From Paenarthrobacter aurescens TC1 (GTDB lineage: Bacteria > Actinomycetota > Actinomycetes > Actinomycetales > Micrococcaceae): a DNA stretch of 64,000 bases. Position numbers and translations under genes: made by a program. The stretch's first letter is position 1, and every line of letters starts with the position of its first letter. Below the pieces are notes generated by a model. That model was not told where the DNA came from and ran no database searches. It saw only the letters and a program-made list of their open reading frames with translations. Location of the stretch: assembly GCA_000014925.1 (NCBI GenBank), contig CP000474.1, forward strand, positions 2,542,001 through 2,606,000. Reading direction: 5' to 3'. Shown here piece by piece: positions 26,766 through 37,168 of the stretch.

Positions 26766-27218
26766 ATGTCCACCACCCTGCAGGCCGGTGACATCCTGTC
26801 CCGGCTCCCGCACCGCCACCCCATGGTTCTCTTGGACAGGGTTGAAGATCTCAACTACGGCAAGTCCGCCACCGGAATCAAGAACATCACGATCTCGGAC
26901 CCGGTCCTCCAAGGCCACTTCCCCAACAACCCCGTCTACCCTGGCGTCTACATGATTGAAGCGTCGGCGCAACTTTGCGGGCTCCTGCTGGGCTCCCCCG
27001 CAGGGGAAGACGGCCCCGTCCTTGGCTACCTGGCGTCCGTACGCAAATTCAAGTTCGTCACCCCGGTCCATCCAGGTGACGTGCTGAACATCCAAGCCCG
27101 GGCCGGCGTAAGCCACGCCAATCTTGCGGATTTCAGCGTCGACATTAAAGTCAGTGGCAAGATCGTGGCCTCCGGGTCGCTGGCGCTGGCCCGGATAGAC
27201 CCGGACCCATCAACGTGA
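26766..27218 (+). CDS. 3-hydroxyacyl-ACP dehydratase (FabZ-like)
   Basis: A 150-residue single hotdog protein. ILSRLPHRHPMVLLDRV and GHFPNNPVYPGVYMIEASAQ are the FabZ signatures, with catalytic His51 and Glu65 fourteen residues apart as required. It removes water from the beta-hydroxyacyl-ACP to give a trans-2-enoyl chain. No enoyl reductase is found in the cluster, so unsaturations would remain. Its stop overlaps the GTG of the next gene by four bases. Confidence 0.92.
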   Translation: MSTTLQAGDILSRLPHRHPMVLLDRVEDLNYGKSATGIKNITISDPVLQGHFPNNPVYPGVYMIEASAQLCGLLLGSPAGEDGPVLGYLASVRKFKFVTPVHPGDVLNIQARAGVSHANLADFSVDIKVSGKIVASGSLALARIDPDPST

Positions 27219-29374
27219 AACCGATAGTAAGGCTCTACGACCCGGAACGGGACGCGGCACGAGTCGCGGAGCTATACAACCGAAACAACTACGGAACCAT
27301 CCGTAGCGGCTCGCCACTTACCGGCGACGACGTCAATGCGGTGCTGCAGGAACGCTGCGCAGCATTATTCATGGTGGGGGAAGACCGCGGAAACATCGTG
27401 GGCACCATTGGCTATCTGAAGGTATCGGGCAGGCGGGTCGCCGGCGACGACGAACTCTTTTCCGGAATGTTCCTCATCGACCCGGGCTACCGGATGGGTT
27501 TCCTGGCCGGCGAGCTGTTCATGCAGTCTTTTATCAAGCTGGTCGAACGCGGTGTCCGGACCCTCCGCCTTGAAGTGGATCCAGCCAACCAAAAAGCTTT
27601 CCCGCTCTACGGACGGGTCGGCTTCAGGACAGCAGGCATCGTCAGTCCTGACGAGGACGGCTACATAGAACTCATCAGCTTCCTTCCCGGCGTCGTGTCA
27701 GATCTGCTTCGAACATCATTTGCCGACGCCTCCCCGCAGGACATGTTTTCGAAGTACTCCTGGCGCAGCATGGGCTCAGCCCGCGGCAAAGACCTCATGG
27801 ACGGCGTCTCTGTCCAGGACGGCGCCCCACTGCTGACGTACACCTTCCCCGTGAAGAAGGACATCATTGACGTCCAGGTCGATATGTCGTCGGGAGCCAT
27901 CGTCCACGCGCGACACAACGGCCACCTCTTCGACTGGCCGGAAACCCCCCAACGTTCCGCTCCAAACCGCCCCGAGAGGCCTTCGCTCGGCTCCCGGCGG
28001 CTGGGCGAGTTCACTATCTCACTCGACTCGGGAGGGACGTTGACAATTGACCACCCACGGCATCCGGGTCCGGTTCTGACGGATCACTTCCCCGTCGGAG
28101 AGGATGGGGCACCTTACTGGCGCCGGCCCGCCGCCCTGAACGTCACCTGCCAAGAACTCCCCGACGGCTGGAGGACCTGGCTGGGGCCGATCACCCGTGA
28201 GATCCGCCTGCTCGGCGACAAGGTCAGCGTCGTAGTGAACCATCAAAGTGAGCAGAGGGTAACGGCCTTTCCATGGGTGAACCTGCGCTCGGGCGAGTTC
28301 CACCTCACCACGGAAGGCCGCCAACGCACTTTAGGTGGACCGATCGTCCGAGGACTCTGGCCGCCTGACCGGACAGACTTCGAAGCCGCCGAAAGCGTCT
28401 TCGACGATCAAAGCTACGGCGCATCAGCCCTGTGGACAGACACGGCCTCCGGGATTGCTTTGGCCGCCACCTGGCACTCGGAAGGGAAGTTGCGCGTCGA
28501 AGGTGCGCACCTTCCGGCGGCTTCCTCCGAGGCCGGTTCCATCCTGTACGACGTGGACTTGTTCGACGGTGCGGAGGCCTTACCGGTGCCTGACAATGTG
28601 GAACTTCCCCCGTCATTAACGCCTGTATTTCACGCCGTCCCCTCCGGACCCCACCAGGGCTGGAACCCAATCACCTGGGCTGCTGCGGAAACGTCGCGTA
28701 CCGACGTGCTCGAGGCCGTGGGGAGCAACGGGTCGTTGCTCGTCTCGCCCGACCAAGGGATCGTTTCGTGGACTGCCGGCCAAACGAAGGTCCTTGCGGC
28801 GCCGTTTCCGAAACTAAGAGCCCTTGGGCCCTTGACGGCGTGGAACTCCGGTCTGTGGGTCACGGGCCAAGGAGCGCGCGAAGATCCGGAGCAAGGCATC
28901 GAATGGGGAAGCGGGGGCCGAGCGCCACACCTCATCGGCAGCCCAGCAGATTGTTCCGGATGGGAAGTCCAGCAGCGAGGAAACGATCTGACAGCGCTCC
29001 GCATCGTCGTTGACGGCGTCAAAGGTGCTGAACAGGTCACGCACGTCACACCGAACGCCCAAATACAGGCCAAGAACCGGGCGCCCATACTTTTTCAAAC
29101 CGATACCAACACCGACCTCTGGTGGGCGGCGGCCCGGGACCGTTTTCCGTTGCGGGCGTCAGTGCGTAGAGCGGCTATCGGCCTGGGTGGAACCACGTGG
29201 CTTGTCGTCGAAAACGATCAAGGCACCCATCCCGAAATTCTGATCAGGTCCACAGGCGAATACCTTCTGCTGTCCCTCCTCGCCAGGGCCGGGGACACCA
29301 CCACCACATCATGGCTTCTTTCCGTTCAGGAAATGGGAAGCCCCACCACGAACATCAAGGAGAATCCGTCATGA
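27215..29374 (+). CDS. GNAT acyltransferase fused to a large beta-rich domain
   Basis: A 719-residue protein. Residues about 1-160 form a GNAT domain, with FLIDPGYRMGFLAGELFMQS at the acyl-CoA loop position and PLYGRVGFRTAG at the C-terminal beta bulge. The remaining 550 residues are strand-rich with many Trp and Gly (TYTFPVKKDIIDVQVDMSSG, WKGL-free; GPITREIRLLGDKVSVVVNH, FPWVNLRSGEFHL, GRAPHLIG); it resembles carbohydrate or mutarotase-type beta-sandwiches only in texture and I cannot name it. It has no signal peptide. In this cluster it may transfer the finished acyl chain from ACP or CoA to an amine; that is inference. Both ends overlap neighbours by four bases. Confidence 0.8.
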   Translation: MKPIVRLYDPERDAARVAELYNRNNYGTIRSGSPLTGDDVNAVLQERCAALFMVGEDRGNIVGTIGYLKVSGRRVAGDDELFSGMFLIDPGYRMGFLAGELFMQSFIKLVERGVRTLRLEVDPANQKAFPLYGRVGFRTAGIVSPDEDGYIELISFLPGVVSDLLRTSFADASPQDMFSKYSWRSMGSARGKDLMDGVSVQDGAPLLTYTFPVKKDIIDVQVDMSSGAIVHARHNGHLFDWPETPQRSAPNRPERPSLGSRRLGEFTISLDSGGTLTIDHPRHPGPVLTDHFPVGEDGAPYWRRPAALNVTCQELPDGWRTWLGPITREIRLLGDKVSVVVNHQSEQRVTAFPWVNLRSGEFHLTTEGRQRTLGGPIVRGLWPPDRTDFEAAESVFDDQSYGASALWTDTASGIALAATWHSEGKLRVEGAHLPAASSEAGSILYDVDLFDGAEALPVPDNVELPPSLTPVFHAVPSGPHQGWNPITWAAAETSRTDVLEAVGSNGSLLVSPDQGIVSWTAGQTKVLAAPFPKLRALGPLTAWNSGLWVTGQGAREDPEQGIEWGSGGRAPHLIGSPADCSGWEVQQRGNDLTALRIVVDGVKGAEQVTHVTPNAQIQAKNRAPILFQTDTNTDLWWAAARDRFPLRASVRRAAIGLGGTTWLVVENDQGTHPEILIRSTGEYLLLSLLARAGDTTTTSWLLSVQEMGSPTTNIKENPS

Positions 29375-30363
29375 CAGCTATCACTGACTACGAGGCAATT
29401 CGTTCCACCGCCGCCGTCTACCCCACCGGTGAGTTTGTTCTCGAAATCGCCGGAGAGCAGCGGGCGGAACTCGTTTCCTTCCTGCTCGCCAAGCGCACCG
29501 AATTCGCCCAACCCGGGAGCGTCGTCGAATCCTTGGTGCTCAGGGAAGACGCTTCAGTTGCGGGCCACGTTGCGGCCTACGTCGAAGAGGAACGCGTCCT
29601 GCTGATCGCAGACCAGCCCATCGACGTCGACATCACCATCATTGCCAAGCAACGCGGCCTGGAGTCCGTCCGCGTCACCGACCTGTCCGACTCCACGGCC
29701 GTCGTAGCCGTGGAAGGACCCGTGGCATGGAAAATTGTCCAAAACTTCGCCGACGAAGAAATCGCGGGCGTCCTCCTTGGCGAAAGCTGCACGGCGACTT
29801 TACCGGTTTCAGCGCAGCCAGCCACCATTATCCGTACCGGCACCACCGCCGAATACGGCTACCTGGTTCTGGCCCCGAACACGGACCGTGGCACGTTGCT
29901 GGAGTTCCTGTTGACCACCGCCACGGAGTTCGGGGGCCAACGCGTCGGCACCGAAGCACTACAGCGTGCCCAGGCCGAGGTCAGTCACCCTCTCTACCCG
30001 GAACAATTCGACGGTTTGACGGTCCGAGAAGCGGCCGCCCTCTGGATGCTCTCAGCGGACCGTGACGACGAATTCCTCGGCAGCGACCAGCTCAATAAGG
30101 AGACTGCCGTACGCTCACTGGTCGCCGTGAACGCCGTAACCTCAATTCCCGCAGCAGGAACGAGCGTCACCTCCGGGGATACCGAAGTCGGCCGAATCCA
30201 CCATGTGCTTCCCTCCGCCGGGCAACCTCAAGGGTTCGCCCTTGCCCTCCTGAATGCCCCCTTCAACGTGCCGGGCCTGGAGCTGCTAGCGGACGGAGTC
30301 ACCTTGACCACAATCTCCCGTCCCTCAGTTGATCCGGTCTCCTGGACCGAACCGATCGGTTAA
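29371..30363 (+). CDS. GcvT-like (aminomethyltransferase/folate-binding fold) protein
   Basis: A 330-residue protein that resembles the T-protein/YgfZ family: an N-terminal part with ITIIAKQRGLESVRVTDLSD and AVVAVEGPVAWKIVQNFAD, GTEALQRAQAEVSHPLYPEQ in the region of the usual substrate loop, and a C-terminal barrel with TSGDTEVGRIHHVLPSAGQP. T-proteins bind tetrahydrofolate and move one-carbon units. Whether the folate-site Asp is kept cannot be judged by eye. The tight coupling (AAGGAG plus four-base overlap) ties it to the acyl cluster, where it could act as a methyl- or formyl-transfer tailoring enzyme, which is speculative. Confidence 0.7.
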   Translation: MTAITDYEAIRSTAAVYPTGEFVLEIAGEQRAELVSFLLAKRTEFAQPGSVVESLVLREDASVAGHVAAYVEEERVLLIADQPIDVDITIIAKQRGLESVRVTDLSDSTAVVAVEGPVAWKIVQNFADEEIAGVLLGESCTATLPVSAQPATIIRTGTTAEYGYLVLAPNTDRGTLLEFLLTTATEFGGQRVGTEALQRAQAEVSHPLYPEQFDGLTVREAAALWMLSADRDDEFLGSDQLNKETAVRSLVAVNAVTSIPAAGTSVTSGDTEVGRIHHVLPSAGQPQGFALALLNAPFNVPGLELLADGVTLTTISRPSVDPVSWTEPIG

Positions 30364-30366
30364 GCC

Positions 30367-32754
30367 ATGAAAATAGTTGTTACCGGATTCGGCCTCAGGG
30401 CGGCAGTGGGCTCGAACGCAGAACAAAGCTGGGAATCCATTTCCAACGGAAAGTCAGGGATCGTCCGAACGACCGTAGTCCCCACCGAGGGCCTGGTCAG
30501 TTCAATGGGCGGCCAGGTCGAGTCCGAAATGGAAACAGAGCCGCCGTCGTCCCGGACCACTTACGTTGACCGCTGCCATCGGCTGGCTTCAGCCGCTGCA
30601 ACCGAGGCACTGACCCATGCCGGGGCCAACCAGGCCCCTGTTGACCGGACCAGAATTGCTTTGTCATTGGGTACGTCCTTGGGCGGGGCGCGAAGCGGGG
30701 AAGAGTTTCATCGCCAGTGGATCCAGGACGGCTTGCGTAAAGCCAACACGGGCCTGCTGCGCCAGTATCCTCTCCACAGCGTTGCGGACCATCTGGCCTC
30801 CGAATTCCAGTTGTTCGGACCACGCAGTGTCCAGTCCAACGCGTGCGCTGCCGGTGCTGTCGCCATCGCCTACGGGATCGAGCTCCTCGAATCGGATGCC
30901 GCTGACATGGTTCTCGCCGGCGGCGTTGACCCTCTCGCGCTGTTGTCCTTCGGTGGTTTCTCCAGCCTGAAGGCACTCGATCCCCTTCACTGCGCACCGT
31001 ATACCCGCAGTTCGGGACTCAACCTGGGTGAAGGAGCCGGCTTCCTCGTCCTTGAGAGCGAGGCTTCAGCTGTGGGCCGGGGCGCTGCGATCTACGCCGA
31101 AATCGCCGGGTATGGGCTCAGTGCCGACGCCTACCACGCCACAGCACCGGATCCCATGGGTCGCGGTGCCCTGCGGGCAATGCATGCAGCCCTGCACATG
31201 GCCGGGAACACGGTGGAAGATGTGGACTATGTCAACGGTCACGGAACCGGGACGGCGGCCAACGACAGCGTTGAAGCCAAAGCCATAACCCATCTCCGCG
31301 AAGGTGCTGCTCCCCCGGCCAGCTCCACGAAGTCCATGATCGGGCACACCCTTGGTGCTGCCGGAGCCATCGAAGCCGTGACATCCGTGCTCGCTATCCA
31401 AAACCAGGAGATGCCACCCACCGTCACACCCGACGGTTTGCGCTCACCTACAGGGCTGGACATTGTGGCTGAAACGGCACAGAGGGCGCGATTGAAAACC
31501 GTGCTGTCCAACTCCTTTGCGTTCGGCGGCAACAATGCTTCACTCGCCATCCGGGAATACACTAAGGACGCTTCCCCGCGCGCCCCTAAGACCGTTCGGC
31601 CAGTGGTGATCACCGGCATTGGCGCCCTGGCCGGGGATGCGGTTACTACTGAGGAAGTGAAGACTGCCCTTTTCGAGGGCCGGCCCGTTTACGGTGACGG
31701 CACCGTCGAGGTGGACGGCTTCGGTTCCTTCCCGTTTGGCGATATTCCAACCGACAAACTCAAGAAAGGGATTGACCCGAAGTACCTGCGTCACATGGAC
31801 ACCTTGGGACGGAGGTCGGCGCTGGCCGTCAGCCAGCTCTTGAAGCAGCGCGGTCTTTCACGCGCTGAGTCGACCAGCACCGGGCTGTTGTTCGCCACGG
31901 GAACGGGACCGATCTCCACCGTTGAGGCTTTCGAGCGTGAGCTCCTGACCACGGGCAGCGGCAACGCCTTGCTGTTCCCGAACACGGTCATGAACGCCGC
32001 TCCCGGGCATGTCGCTTTGCTGAACAAACTGCAAGGACCCACGGCCACCATTTGTGCCGGCAACACAGGGGCCATCACTGCGCTCCACTTCGCCCAGAAC
32101 CTCATCTCGAACGGCGTTGTGGACCGGATGATCGTCCTCGCCGCGGACGAAGCCCCTCACGCGATGCTCGCCGCCTACGCTCCGATCCCCGGTTACCTTG
32201 CACGTTCTGCCTGCCTCCCCTATTCGAACACGGGTCGAATCATCTCCGGCGCAGCCGTAGCCATCCTCTTGGAAAGCGAAGACAGCGTTGACCCCGGGAG
32301 AGTGCTTGGCCGCATCGAACACTTTGGCATGACCGGTGACGGAAGCGGCCCCAGTCGTCTTCGCCGCGGGTCCGAGGCCTGGGTGCGATCCTTCCGGCTG
32401 GCCCTCGGCAGCAATCCTCCTGAAACAGTTGACGCGGTGGTGGCCGCAGCGTGCGGGAGGGATGCAGTGGATTCATTGGAAGTAGAGGCGTTGGCGGCCA
32501 TGGGTCTGGGCGGTCGACCTGTCTCAACACCCAAGGCCATCTTCGGCGATGCGGGCGCCTCAGGAGGCCTGTTGGGTGTGGCACAAGCAGTGTGGATGAG
32601 CCAGGAGAAGTTCATCCCGGGCACCGCCGGCGTCGTTGCGTCCGGCCCTGAAGGACTGGTACCACCCAGCGGCAAGGCCGGAGAGGTCAACCGGACGCTG
32701 GTTTCCACTTGTGAGGCCGGAGGTAGCTTCCAGTCCGTCACCATCGCGACCTGA
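30367..32754 (+). CDS. Fused ketosynthase-chain length factor-like protein
   Basis: A 795-residue protein made of two thiolase-fold halves. The first (residues 1 to about 395) is an intact beta-ketoacyl synthase: active Cys160 in SNACAAGAVA, His292 in NGHGTGT, His327 in IGHTLGAAG, and NSFAFGGNN. The second (about 400-795, VVITGIGALAGDAVTT onward) keeps the fold but has Gly565 where Cys is expected (ICAGNTGA), Cys696 at the first His and Asp728 at the second, so it cannot condense. Heterodimers of KS and a dead KS-like chain length factor define type II PKS; here they appear as one chain. It is placed three bases after the GcvT-like gene. Confidence 0.9.
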   Translation: MKIVVTGFGLRAAVGSNAEQSWESISNGKSGIVRTTVVPTEGLVSSMGGQVESEMETEPPSSRTTYVDRCHRLASAAATEALTHAGANQAPVDRTRIALSLGTSLGGARSGEEFHRQWIQDGLRKANTGLLRQYPLHSVADHLASEFQLFGPRSVQSNACAAGAVAIAYGIELLESDAADMVLAGGVDPLALLSFGGFSSLKALDPLHCAPYTRSSGLNLGEGAGFLVLESEASAVGRGAAIYAEIAGYGLSADAYHATAPDPMGRGALRAMHAALHMAGNTVEDVDYVNGHGTGTAANDSVEAKAITHLREGAAPPASSTKSMIGHTLGAAGAIEAVTSVLAIQNQEMPPTVTPDGLRSPTGLDIVAETAQRARLKTVLSNSFAFGGNNASLAIREYTKDASPRAPKTVRPVVITGIGALAGDAVTTEEVKTALFEGRPVYGDGTVEVDGFGSFPFGDIPTDKLKKGIDPKYLRHMDTLGRRSALAVSQLLKQRGLSRAESTSTGLLFATGTGPISTVEAFERELLTTGSGNALLFPNTVMNAAPGHVALLNKLQGPTATICAGNTGAITALHFAQNLISNGVVDRMIVLAADEAPHAMLAAYAPIPGYLARSACLPYSNTGRIISGAAVAILLESEDSVDPGRVLGRIEHFGMTGDGSGPSRLRRGSEAWVRSFRLALGSNPPETVDAVVAAACGRDAVDSLEVEALAAMGLGGRPVSTPKAIFGDAGASGGLLGVAQAVWMSQEKFIPGTAGVVASGPEGLVPPSGKAGEVNRTLVSTCEAGGSFQSVTIAT

Positions 32755-32757
32755 CCA

Positions 32758-33315
32758 GTGGTGGATGTTTGGATTCGTTGGACAGGCCGATCACCTACGG
32801 ACGACTTTGGGCGGTACAGGTCCCGCTCCGGCGCCCGCTTTCTCGCTGAGGCGGCGAAGTCGACCCGATGCCCGGATGATGTGTCGCTACCCTGCCACGT
32901 CATCCGGGCTATGGACGGGCGTTGGTTCTGCGCCGACTGCAAGTCAGGCTGGTCGGTTTCGCACACACAGAACGTTGTTGTCGCGGCACGGGCAAGAAGT
33001 TGGGTTGGCGTGGATGTGGAAACGCCCAAGAGGCGGAACGCAGCCTTCAGATGGCTGGGCCGCGTCACCGGGGTACCCACTATCGGCATCGAGCAATGGA
33101 CCCAGGCTGAAGCCCTGTGGAAAGCAATGGGCAACGCTGCACGGCGCCCTGCAACCGGCGAACTCCAGCTCAGCCCTCACTGGGCCTATGGCTGGCAAAG
33201 ATCGGCAGACCTCGCTTGGCACATCCACACAGCCACCTTTCAAGGAGCTGTGTGGAGCCTTGCCGCCAAGGACAGGGAACCGGTGACTCTGCACTCAGAC
33301 CCTGTTGTTGATTAA
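32758..33315 (+). CDS. Sfp-type 4'-phosphopantetheinyl transferase
   Basis: A short PPTase of 185 residues, against 210-240 for typical Sfp/Gsp members. The magnesium and CoA motifs are clear: WVGVDVE (G-V-D-x-E) and WTQAEALWKAMG (W-x-x-x-E-x-x-x-K). Upstream of them is a CxxC pair in WFCADCKSGWSVSH. It would activate the ACP of the cluster. Start is GTG, with the KS-CLF stop three bases before; a second GTG follows directly. The N-terminal third is Arg-rich and poorly conserved. It closes the operon before a strong hairpin. Confidence 0.82.
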   Translation: MVDVWIRWTGRSPTDDFGRYRSRSGARFLAEAAKSTRCPDDVSLPCHVIRAMDGRWFCADCKSGWSVSHTQNVVVAARARSWVGVDVETPKRRNAAFRWLGRVTGVPTIGIEQWTQAEALWKAMGNAARRPATGELQLSPHWAYGWQRSADLAWHIHTATFQGAVWSLAAKDREPVTLHSDPVVD

Positions 33316-33329
33316 GCACCGTTAAATCG

Positions 33330-33362
33330 TGCTGCCCCCGACGCAGGACGGCGGAGGCAGCA
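33330..33362. terminator. Hairpin between PPTase gene and nrdF
   Basis: Arms TGCTGCC and GGCAGCA enclose a GC-rich centre that can also pair (CCG with CGG). It lies between the convergent 3' ends of the acyl cluster and nrdF and may stop transcription from both sides. No strong T run follows on either strand. Confidence 0.5.
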
Positions 33363-33384
33363 TGCAATTCACAAGGAGGAGGAC

Positions 33385-34431
<1,047 letters not shown>

Positions 34432-34481
34432 TTAGTTATGAGGGTAGCCAAGGCCACCATTAATCAACCTATAGAGGTTGA

Positions 34482-36665
34482 TCACAACATGCAGCTAACG
34501 CAACCCTCCACCTCAGTGCCCTCCAGCGCGAGCTGACGGAGACGGATGTAGTAGAGGGTCTTGATGCCCTTGCGCCATGCGTAGATCTGCGCCTTGTTGA
34601 TGTCACGCGTGGTGGCGGTGTCCTTGAAGAACAGCGTCAGGGACAGGCCTTGGTCCACGTGCTGCGTGGCAGCGGCGTAGGTGTCGATGATCTTCTCGTA
34701 GCCGATTTCGTAGGCATCCTGGTAGTACTCCAGGTTGTCGTTGGTCAGGTACGGAGCCGGGTAGTAGACGCGGCCGATCTTGCCTTCCTTGCGGATTTCG
34801 ATCTTGGCGGCCACCGGGTGGATCGAGGACGTGGAGTTGTTGATGTAGCTGATGGAACCGGTGGGTGGCACGGCCTGGAGGTTCTGGTTGTAGATACCGT
34901 GCTCCATGACGGAAGCCTTCAGCTCGCGCCAGTCATCCTGGGTGGGGATGTGGTGGCCAGCGAAGAGCTCGCGGACGCGCTCCGTTTCCGGAACCCATTC
35001 CTGCTCGGTGTACTTATCGAAGAACTCACCGCTTGCGTAGGTGGACTTCTCGAAGCCGCCGAACTTCTGGCCGGTCTCGATAGCGAGTCGGTTGGAAGCG
35101 CGCAGAGCGTGGAACAGCACCGTGTAGAAGTAAATGTTGGTGAAATCCAGGCCCTCTTCGGAACCGTAGTGGACGTGCTCGCGGGCCAGGTAACCGTGCA
35201 GGTTCATCTGTCCGAGGCCGATCGCGTGGCTCTGGGCATTGCCTTGAGCGATGGACGGAACCGAGTTGATGTAGGACATATCCGAAACAGCGCTGAGGGC
35301 ACGGATGGACGTCTCGATCGAGAGACCGAAGTCCGGCGAGTCCATGGTCTTGGCGATGTTCATGGAACCGAGGTTGCAGGAGATGTCCTTGCCCACGGTC
35401 TCGTAGCTCAGGTCCTCGGCGTAGATGGACGGCGAGGAAACCTGCAGGATCTCCGAGCACAGGTTGCTCATGGTGATCTTGCCGTCGATCGGGTTGGCCC
35501 GGTTCACGGTGTCCTCGAACATGATGTACGGGTAGCCGGACTCGAACTGGATCTCCGCGAGGGTCTGGAAGAACTCACGGGCGCTGATCTTGGTCTTCTT
35601 GATCCGGGAATCGTCAACCATCTCGTAGTACTTCTCGGTCACCGAAATATCGGAGAACGGAACACCGTAGACCTTCTCGACGTCATACGGGGAGAAGAGG
35701 TACATGTCCTCGTTCTTCTTGGCGAGTTCGAACGTGATGTCCGGAACCACAACGCCCAAGGAGAGCGTTTTGATGCGGATCTTCTCGTCTGCGTTCTCAC
35801 GCTTGGTGTCCAGGAAGCGGTGGATGTCCGGGTGGTGGGCGTGCAGGTACACGGCACCTGCACCCTGGCGGGCACCGAGCTGGTTGGCGTAGGAGAAGCT
35901 GTCTTCGAGGAGCTTCATCACGGGGATGACTCCGGAGGACTGGTTTTCGATCTGCTTGATCGGGGCGCCGTGCTCACGGATGTTGGTGAGCGAAAGCGCT
36001 ACGCCGCCGCCACGCTTGGAGAGCTGGAGCGCGGAGTTGATGGCGCGGGCGATCGACTCCATGTTGTCTTCGATGCGGAGCAGGAAGCAGGAGACGAGCT
36101 CGCCACGCTGCGCCTTGCCCGCATTGAGGAACGTGGGGGTTGCCGGCTGGAAGCGGCCGTCGATGATTTCATCGACGAGGCGGTTGGCCAGGTCTTCGTC
36201 GCCGCGTGCCAGGTGCAGGGCAACCATGCAGACGCGGTCTTCGTAGCGCTCCAGGAAACGCTTGCCGTCAAAAGTCTTCAGCGTGTAGGACGTGTAGAAC
36301 TTGAAGGCGCCGAGGAAGGTCTCGAAGCGGAACTTCTTCTTGTACGCGCGATTGAAGAGATCACGGATGAAGTTCATCGTGTACTGGTCGAGGGTTTCGC
36401 GCTCGTAGTACTGGTTCTTCACCAAGTAGTCGAGCTTCTCTTCCAGGTCATGGAAGAACACCGTGTTGTTGTTCACGTGCTGCAGGAAGTACTGGTGCGC
36501 AGCTTCACGGTCCGCTTCGAACTGGATCTCGCCGTTGGGGCCATACAGGTTCAGCATGGCGTTGAGCTCGTGATAACCCAAGCCCTTGAAAGCCTCAGGC
36601 AGCGGCTTCTTGACCGTGTCCACAGCGCCCCCGGTTACTTCTGTTTCTGCGACAGTTGTGTCCAA
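34482..36665 (-). CDS. nrdE: Class Ib ribonucleotide reductase alpha subunit
   Basis: The catalytic large subunit, 727 residues from the TTG used here, or 713 from an in-frame GTG (position 36623) that has GGGGG before it and follows the nrdI stop; homology supports both, and the GTG is quite plausible. Reducing Cys in [12 protein letters not shown], thiyl Cys in [12 protein letters not shown] and the C-terminal shuttle pair EGCVSCML are intact. There is no N-terminal ATP cone, as expected for class Ib. It converts ribonucleoside diphosphates to deoxy forms, reduced by NrdH. It overlaps nrdI if the TTG is used. Confidence 0.96.
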   Translation of the reverse strand: MDTTVAETEVTGGAVDTVKKPLPEAFKGLGYHELNAMLNLYGPNGEIQFEADREAAHQYFLQHVNNNTVFFHDLEEKLDYLVKNQYYERETLDQYTMNFIRDLFNRAYKKKFRFETFLGAFKFYTSYTLKTFDGKRFLERYEDRVCMVALHLARGDEDLANRLVDEIIDGRFQPATPTFLNAGKAQRGELVSCFLLRIEDNMESIARAINSALQLSKRGGGVALSLTNIREHGAPIKQIENQSSGVIPVMKLLEDSFSYANQLGARQGAGAVYLHAHHPDIHRFLDTKRENADEKIRIKTLSLGVVVPDITFELAKKNEDMYLFSPYDVEKVYGVPFSDISVTEKYYEMVDDSRIKKTKISAREFFQTLAEIQFESGYPYIMFEDTVNRANPIDGKITMSNLCSEILQVSSPSIYAEDLSYETVGKDISCNLGSMNIAKTMDSPDFGLSIETSIRALSAVSDMSYINSVPSIAQGNAQSHAIGLGQMNLHGYLAREHVHYGSEEGLDFTNIYFYTVLFHALRASNRLAIETGQKFGGFEKSTYASGEFFDKYTEQEWVPETERVRELFAGHHIPTQDDWRELKASVMEHGIYNQNLQAVPPTGSISYINNSTSSIHPVAAKIEIRKEGKIGRVYYPAPYLTNDNLEYYQDAYEIGYEKIIDTYAAATQHVDQGLSLTLFFKDTATTRDINKAQIYAWRKGIKTLYYIRLRQLALEGTEVEGCVSCML

Positions 36666-37105
36666 AACTTTTCCAGCCCTTCGTTGACCCGCTGAACGTC
36701 TTCCGGCGTCCCCATGAGTTCAAATTTGTAAAGATGCGGCACTTTGCACTTCACGGAGATGATGTCTCCCGCTGCGCAATAGTTGTCCGCGAAATTGGTG
36801 TTCCCAGCTCCGATAACACCGCGGATCAGTTCCCTGTTCCGCGGATCGTTCAGAAATCTGATGACCTGCTTCGGCACGGAACCCTCGCCGTTCGTACCGC
36901 CGTACGTGGGCAGTACAAGGACGAAGGGTTCAAGGGCCTGAAGCGGAGCATCCTGGGCATATAGCGGGATACGTGCCGCATCCCTGCCCAGTTTCCGGAC
37001 GAATCGTTTGGTGTTCTCGGAAGTCGAGGAAAAGTAGATGAGGTGACTCCTCGTGGTCACAGCTTCCGCAGCATCGCGTACGGTTGCCGCTGCCAGCGGT
37101 GCCAT
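36635..37105 (-). CDS. nrdI: Flavodoxin-like NrdI
   Basis: A 156-residue FMN protein that supplies oxidant for assembling the NrdF cofactor. Seen: [15 protein letters not shown] (FMN phosphate loop), [16 protein letters not shown] (flavin-contacting loop) and [18 protein letters not shown]. The ATG is chosen because GAGG lies eight bases before it; a GTG three codons upstream overlaps that site. It stands between nrdH and nrdE in the standard nrdHIEF order. Confidence 0.95.
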   Translation of the reverse strand: MAPLAAATVRDAAEAVTTRSHLIYFSSTSENTKRFVRKLGRDAARIPLYAQDAPLQALEPFVLVLPTYGGTNGEGSVPKQVIRFLNDPRNRELIRGVIGAGNTNFADNYCAAGDIISVKCKVPHLYKFELMGTPEDVQRVNEGLEKFWTQLSQKQK

Positions 37106-37168
37106 GGGAGTCACCTCGACTACATAGGAATTCTTAGTGTGCTGTGGTGGCGAAGTTTGAATGGAAAC

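Noticed and set aside
34650..36695. Long open frame (681 codons) on the forward strand opposite nrdE
   Set aside because: It is the antisense shadow of a clear nrdE gene in GC-rich DNA; its Val/Leu/Asp-rich composition follows from the complementary codons, with no domain.
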